From contig JACRLX010000021.1 of the NCBI GenBank assembly GCA_016235165.1, positions 248,001 through 312,000 of the forward strand: a DNA stretch of 64,000 nt, in the 5' to 3' direction. Origin of the DNA: Rhodocyclales bacterium (GTDB lineage: Bacteria > Pseudomonadota > Gammaproteobacteria > Burkholderiales > Rhodocyclaceae). Below are positions 61,728 to 64,000 of this stretch, one piece after another (within the stretch, counting starts at the first letter, position 1; each line of letters starts with the position of its first letter). A model generated the notes under the pieces. The model was not told the DNA's origin, ran no database searches, and saw only the letters and a program-made list of their open reading frames with translations. The position numbers and the translations under genes are program-made.

Positions 61728-62256
61728 CGTGAAACTCCGATGCCAGCAGGCCGACCAGGGTTTCGTCGCGCCAGGTCGACTCGCACAGATTCTGTTGCCG
61801 CCGCACACCCTCGACGACGAATCCGTTCTTCAGGAAGGCTTTCAACGATGCCTCGTTGCCATCGATGATCCCGGCCGTGAGCTTGTGCAGTCGAAGCGGG
61901 CCGAACGCATGTCTTGCCGCAAGACGGATCGCTTCGGACGCATAGCCCCTGTTCCAGCAGGTTCTTTCGCCAATCACAAGACCAAGGCTCGCGGTCCGGT
62001 GTATGGCGTTGACCGGTCCGATCTTGATGTTGCCAACATGGCGGCCGCCCTCGGTCTCGAACAGTCCCATCAGGAATTCGCTGTCGCTCACACCCAGTTT
62101 ATCGACATACGCAAGCAGGCTTTCGTAGGTATGGACGCCATGCCTGGCTTCCGTAAAGCGCACTACCTCGGGGTCGTTCATCCAGGCGACATAGCCGGCC
62201 CCGACATCGGCCCGGGTCAGTCTGCGCAGATGCAGCCGTTCGGGGAAAACGTCCAG
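61720..62256 (-). CDS. GNAT-family N-acetyltransferase (RimJ/RimL type), probable CTG start
   Basis: Acetyltransferase of about 178 residues if it begins at the CTG at 62256-62254, or 153 if it begins at the ATG at 62181. The longer form supplies the family start (RLHLRRLTRADVGAGYVAW, then MNDPEVVRFTEARH); the shorter loses the first strand. The AcCoA motif region is VIGERTCWNRGYASEAIRLA. AAGGAG lies seven bases before the CTG. The stop overlaps the SpsF-like gene by 8 nt. It may N-acetylate the amino sugar of this module, as PseH does. Confidence 0.85.
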   Translation of the reverse strand: MDVFPERLHLRRLTRADVGAGYVAWMNDPEVVRFTEARHGVHTYESLLAYVDKLGVSDSEFLMGLFETEGGRHVGNIKIGPVNAIHRTASLGLVIGERTCWNRGYASEAIRLAARHAFGPLRLHKLTAGIIDGNEASLKAFLKNGFVVEGVRRQQNLCESTWRDETLVGLLASEFHDG

Positions 62257-62260
62257 CGGA

Positions 62261-62947
62261 CTACTCCTTGACCGCGCTGACGATCCATTCGTTGATCCGG
62301 CGTCCGAACAGCTTGTGCGCCGAAAACCCCGAATCGACCACTTTCAGGTGGGGGCTCACGAGATCCACGAATGCCTGCTCGGTCGGCAGGCAATAGCACC
62401 GCACCGGCGGCTCGTTGCCTTTCATGCCCCGGAACAGGAATACGTTCGGCTCCACCTGTTCCTGGTTCGTCGAGAATTCCGAATCGTGGTCGTTGATATC
62501 GAGAACCACCTTGCCGCCCGGCTTCAGCACGCGCCGGAATTCCGCTAGCAAGTGCTTCACCGCGGACTCGCCGCCCAGCAACGAAAGGATGCTGATGCCA
62601 ACCACGAAATCGAAGCTTTCATCGGGATACGGAAGCGCACTTGCCTCGGGATCGATGCGCGACAGGTGCAGCCGTGACCTCAGCTCCGGGCGCGTCGCCA
62701 GTTTCCGACCCACCAGGTCGATGGCACCCTGCGCCGCATCGACCGCCTCGACCTCATACCCGCATTCGAGCAGGTGGATCGTGTTTACTCCCGTGCCACA
62801 GGCATATTCGAGCACCCGGCCGCGTCCGGGATGACCGAACAGCCAGTATTCGAGGCGAACCAGTTCGAGCGAGGGATAGCGCTTGTCCGATCCCGAGGCA
62901 TACACGCCTTCCCACTTCTTGAGCACATCCGCTTGCACCAGTTTCAT
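62261..62947 (-). CDS. Class I SAM-dependent methyltransferase
   Basis: A 228-residue methyltransferase: VLEYACGTGVNTIHLLECGY for SAM binding, VDAAQGAIDL, DESFDFVVGISILSLLGG and RRVLKPGGKVVLDIND. It has no membrane segments. The ATG at 62947 is preceded by GGAG with six bases between; a TTG 12 bases upstream is the only longer choice. It could methylate an N or O position of the sugar or a carboxyl group. Confidence 0.9.
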   Translation of the reverse strand: MKLVQADVLKKWEGVYASGSDKRYPSLELVRLEYWLFGHPGRGRVLEYACGTGVNTIHLLECGYEVEAVDAAQGAIDLVGRKLATRPELRSRLHLSRIDPEASALPYPDESFDFVVGISILSLLGGESAVKHLLAEFRRVLKPGGKVVLDINDHDSEFSTNQEQVEPNVFLFRGMKGNEPPVRCYCLPTEQAFVDLVSPHLKVVDSGFSAHKLFGRRINEWIVSAVKE

Positions 62948-62962
62948 CGAGTTCTCCAAGGC

Positions 62963-63940
62963 TCAGTAGCCCAGTTGCTTGTTGACGGGATTGAACAGGT
63001 TCTCGCCCCGCAGGTGGCGGGCGATGTTGTTGCGCACCAGTTCGAAGCTCCTGCGCCGATTGTGATCCGACGGTCCCGCCATGTGCGGCGTGATCAGGAC
63101 ATGGGGGTAGGACCAGAGGGGATGCGCGGCAGGCAGCGGCTCCGGATCGGTGACGTCGAGTCCGACTCCGCGGAACTTGCCGGCGGCGACCGCCTCGGTC
63201 AGCGCGGCCGTATCGACCACCGCACCGCGCGACACATTGACGAAAATGCTGTCGTTTTTCATCGCGGCAAAGTGGCTGCGATCGATCACCTGCAGGGTGC
63301 GCGCCGTGGTGGGCGCGGCGCAGACCACCACATCCGCGCGCGGCAGCTGGGCCAGGAAGTCCTCCGGTCCGTAGAACTCGTCGACCATCGAGAGCATTGG
63401 CGGCAGGTCGTTTGCTATGCCGATCACCGACATGCCGAATGCCTTGACGCGTTCGGCTACCAGCAGCCCGATGCCGCCGAGGCCGAACACCAGGCAGGTC
63501 TTCTTGCGCAGCTCTATCGCCCGCGGCATCTCCTGGCGCGGCTGCCCGCGCAGCAGGCGCGCCACGTTCCGCGACAGGGCAAGGATCAAGGCCACGGCGT
63601 GGTCGGCCACTTCGGGACCCTGAATGATGCGTCCGTTGGTGAACACGAACTCGCCATCGACGAACTCGGGGAAAATGAACTGTTCGACGCCCGCGCCGGT
63701 GCTGTGCACCCAGGCGAGCCGCGGTGCCCGCGCCAGAAGCTCTGCGGAAAAGATGTGCCGGGGACAGCCGACCAGCACGCTGGCGTCGGGCAAGGCAGCA
63801 AGGATCGCCTCGCGGTTGTCGTCCGCGGCGATGAAATCCGCCTCCGGAAAGGTGGCCGTCATTTCATCGATCCACTCCTGGGGAAAACCTGCCGACCTCA
63901 CCAGGAGGATCTTCGGTCTAGTCTGTGTGCCTGCGTGCAT
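62963..63940 (-). CDS. D-isomer-specific 2-hydroxyacid dehydrogenase
   Basis: A 325-residue dehydrogenase with LVFGLGGIGLLVAERV (NAD site), catalytic Arg in VNVSRGAVVDT, Glu in DVTDPEPLP and His in LITPHMAGPSD. It is more like the hydroxypyruvate/glyoxylate-reductase side of the family than the dehydrogenase at 55070. The start ATG at 63940 follows GGAGCAGGA. It is the first complete gene of the nonulosonate-like module in this window. Confidence 0.92.
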   Translation of the reverse strand: MHAGTQTRPKILLVRSAGFPQEWIDEMTATFPEADFIAADDNREAILAALPDASVLVGCPRHIFSAELLARAPRLAWVHSTGAGVEQFIFPEFVDGEFVFTNGRIIQGPEVADHAVALILALSRNVARLLRGQPRQEMPRAIELRKKTCLVFGLGGIGLLVAERVKAFGMSVIGIANDLPPMLSMVDEFYGPEDFLAQLPRADVVVCAAPTTARTLQVIDRSHFAAMKNDSIFVNVSRGAVVDTAALTEAVAAGKFRGVGLDVTDPEPLPAAHPLWSYPHVLITPHMAGPSDHNRRRSFELVRNNIARHLRGENLFNPVNKQLGY

Positions 63941-63949
63941 TCCTGCTCC

Positions 63950-64000
63950 TCAGTCAATGTGCGATTCGTACCATTCGGCGACGCTCCAGAGCTTCCAGAG
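63950..64000 (-). CDS. C-terminal end of an upstream gene, partial
   Basis: Seventeen codons ending in TGA at 63952-63950, giving LWKLWSVAEWYESHID before the stop. The stop lies nine bases before the next ATG, and the ribosome site GGAG follows it directly, so this frame is the natural one. The Trp-rich tail is weakly reminiscent of asparagine-synthase ends; no identification can be made from so little. Confidence 0.45.
   Translation of the reverse strand, partial: LWKLWSVAEWYESHID

Noticed and set aside
63950-64000. Alternative reading frames at the right edge
   Set aside because: One ends at 63954 and another stays open into the next gene; only the frame ending at 63950 gives a stop placed just before the GGAG of the next gene and a protein-like tail.
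1-64000. CRISPR arrays, tRNA or rRNA genes, IS elements, phage genes
   Set aside because: None was seen on reading through; there are no regularly spaced repeats, no cloverleaf-like segments between genes, and no transposase or integrase-like proteins.

Overview
The window is high-GC bacterial DNA, most likely from a betaproteobacterium of the Rhodocyclales or a related order. This rests on the housekeeping order mpl / aroQ - accB - accC - prmA - zinc-ribbon protein - PfkB kinase / apaH, and on an aa3-type oxidase beside a dihaem cytochrome c4. No rRNA, tRNA, CRISPR array, IS element or phage gene was seen. No gene-free stretch exceeds 300 bases.

Region 1 (1-6260) is respiratory. The minus strand encodes oxidase subunit III, a SCO-like protein, subunit II, subunit I, a second SCO protein and haem O synthase (cut by the left edge). 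A divergent dihaem cytochrome c4 gene follows. The shared intergenic region carries an FNR/ANR-like palindrome. Subunit I lacks two standard proton-channel residues. Region 2 (6280-16391) is housekeeping: mpl on the minus strand, then on the plus strand an unrecognised conserved protein, a TlpA-like thioredoxin, aroQ, accB, accC, prmA, a zinc-ribbon membrane protein, a PfkB-family kinase and a glycine-zipper lipoprotein. apaH (minus) and a GT9 glycosyltransferase (plus) complete it.

Region 3 (16408-64000) is about 47.5 kb of minus-strand genes for a surface glycan, many joined by 4- or 8-nt overlaps. Since the strand is minus, transcription enters from the right edge. Going leftward, 62963-54390 is a NeuB / PseG / SpsF-type module. 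It has a class III aminotransferase, two hydroxyacid dehydrogenases, an ATP-grasp ligase, GNAT acetyltransferases, a methyltransferase and a PIG-L deacetylase. I could not match it to a characterised pathway. Next come a lipid-linked-oligosaccharide-type ABC flippase (52564-54369) and an apparently complete CMP-legionaminic acid cassette (LegB, LegH, LegC, LegG, LegI, PtmE, LegF; 52547-45712). An amidotransferase/HisF-like/HisH-like trio (45721-42964) is expected to add an acetamidino group. A sulfotransferase and APS kinase pair (42885-41388) follows.

Further left are a KpsS-like protein, an asparagine-synthase-like protein without the glutaminase cysteine, a radical SAM enzyme, a hexapeptide acyltransferase, a PIG-L protein, a DegT aminotransferase, an epimerase, an SGNH/Rossmann fusion and a WbqC protein. 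Then come three GT4 glycosyltransferases, a full-length AsnB, a carbamoyltransferase with SxtJ and DUF5989 partners, an SGNH protein, a flippase-like membrane protein, a methyltransferase-GT2 fusion, two methyltransferases, a GT-C enzyme and a last GT4. Together they suggest a heavily decorated polysaccharide or glycoprotein glycan with nonulosonic acids and probable sulfate, carbamoyl, methyl, acyl and amidine groups. All function calls are by family recognition from the sequence alone; no database search was run.
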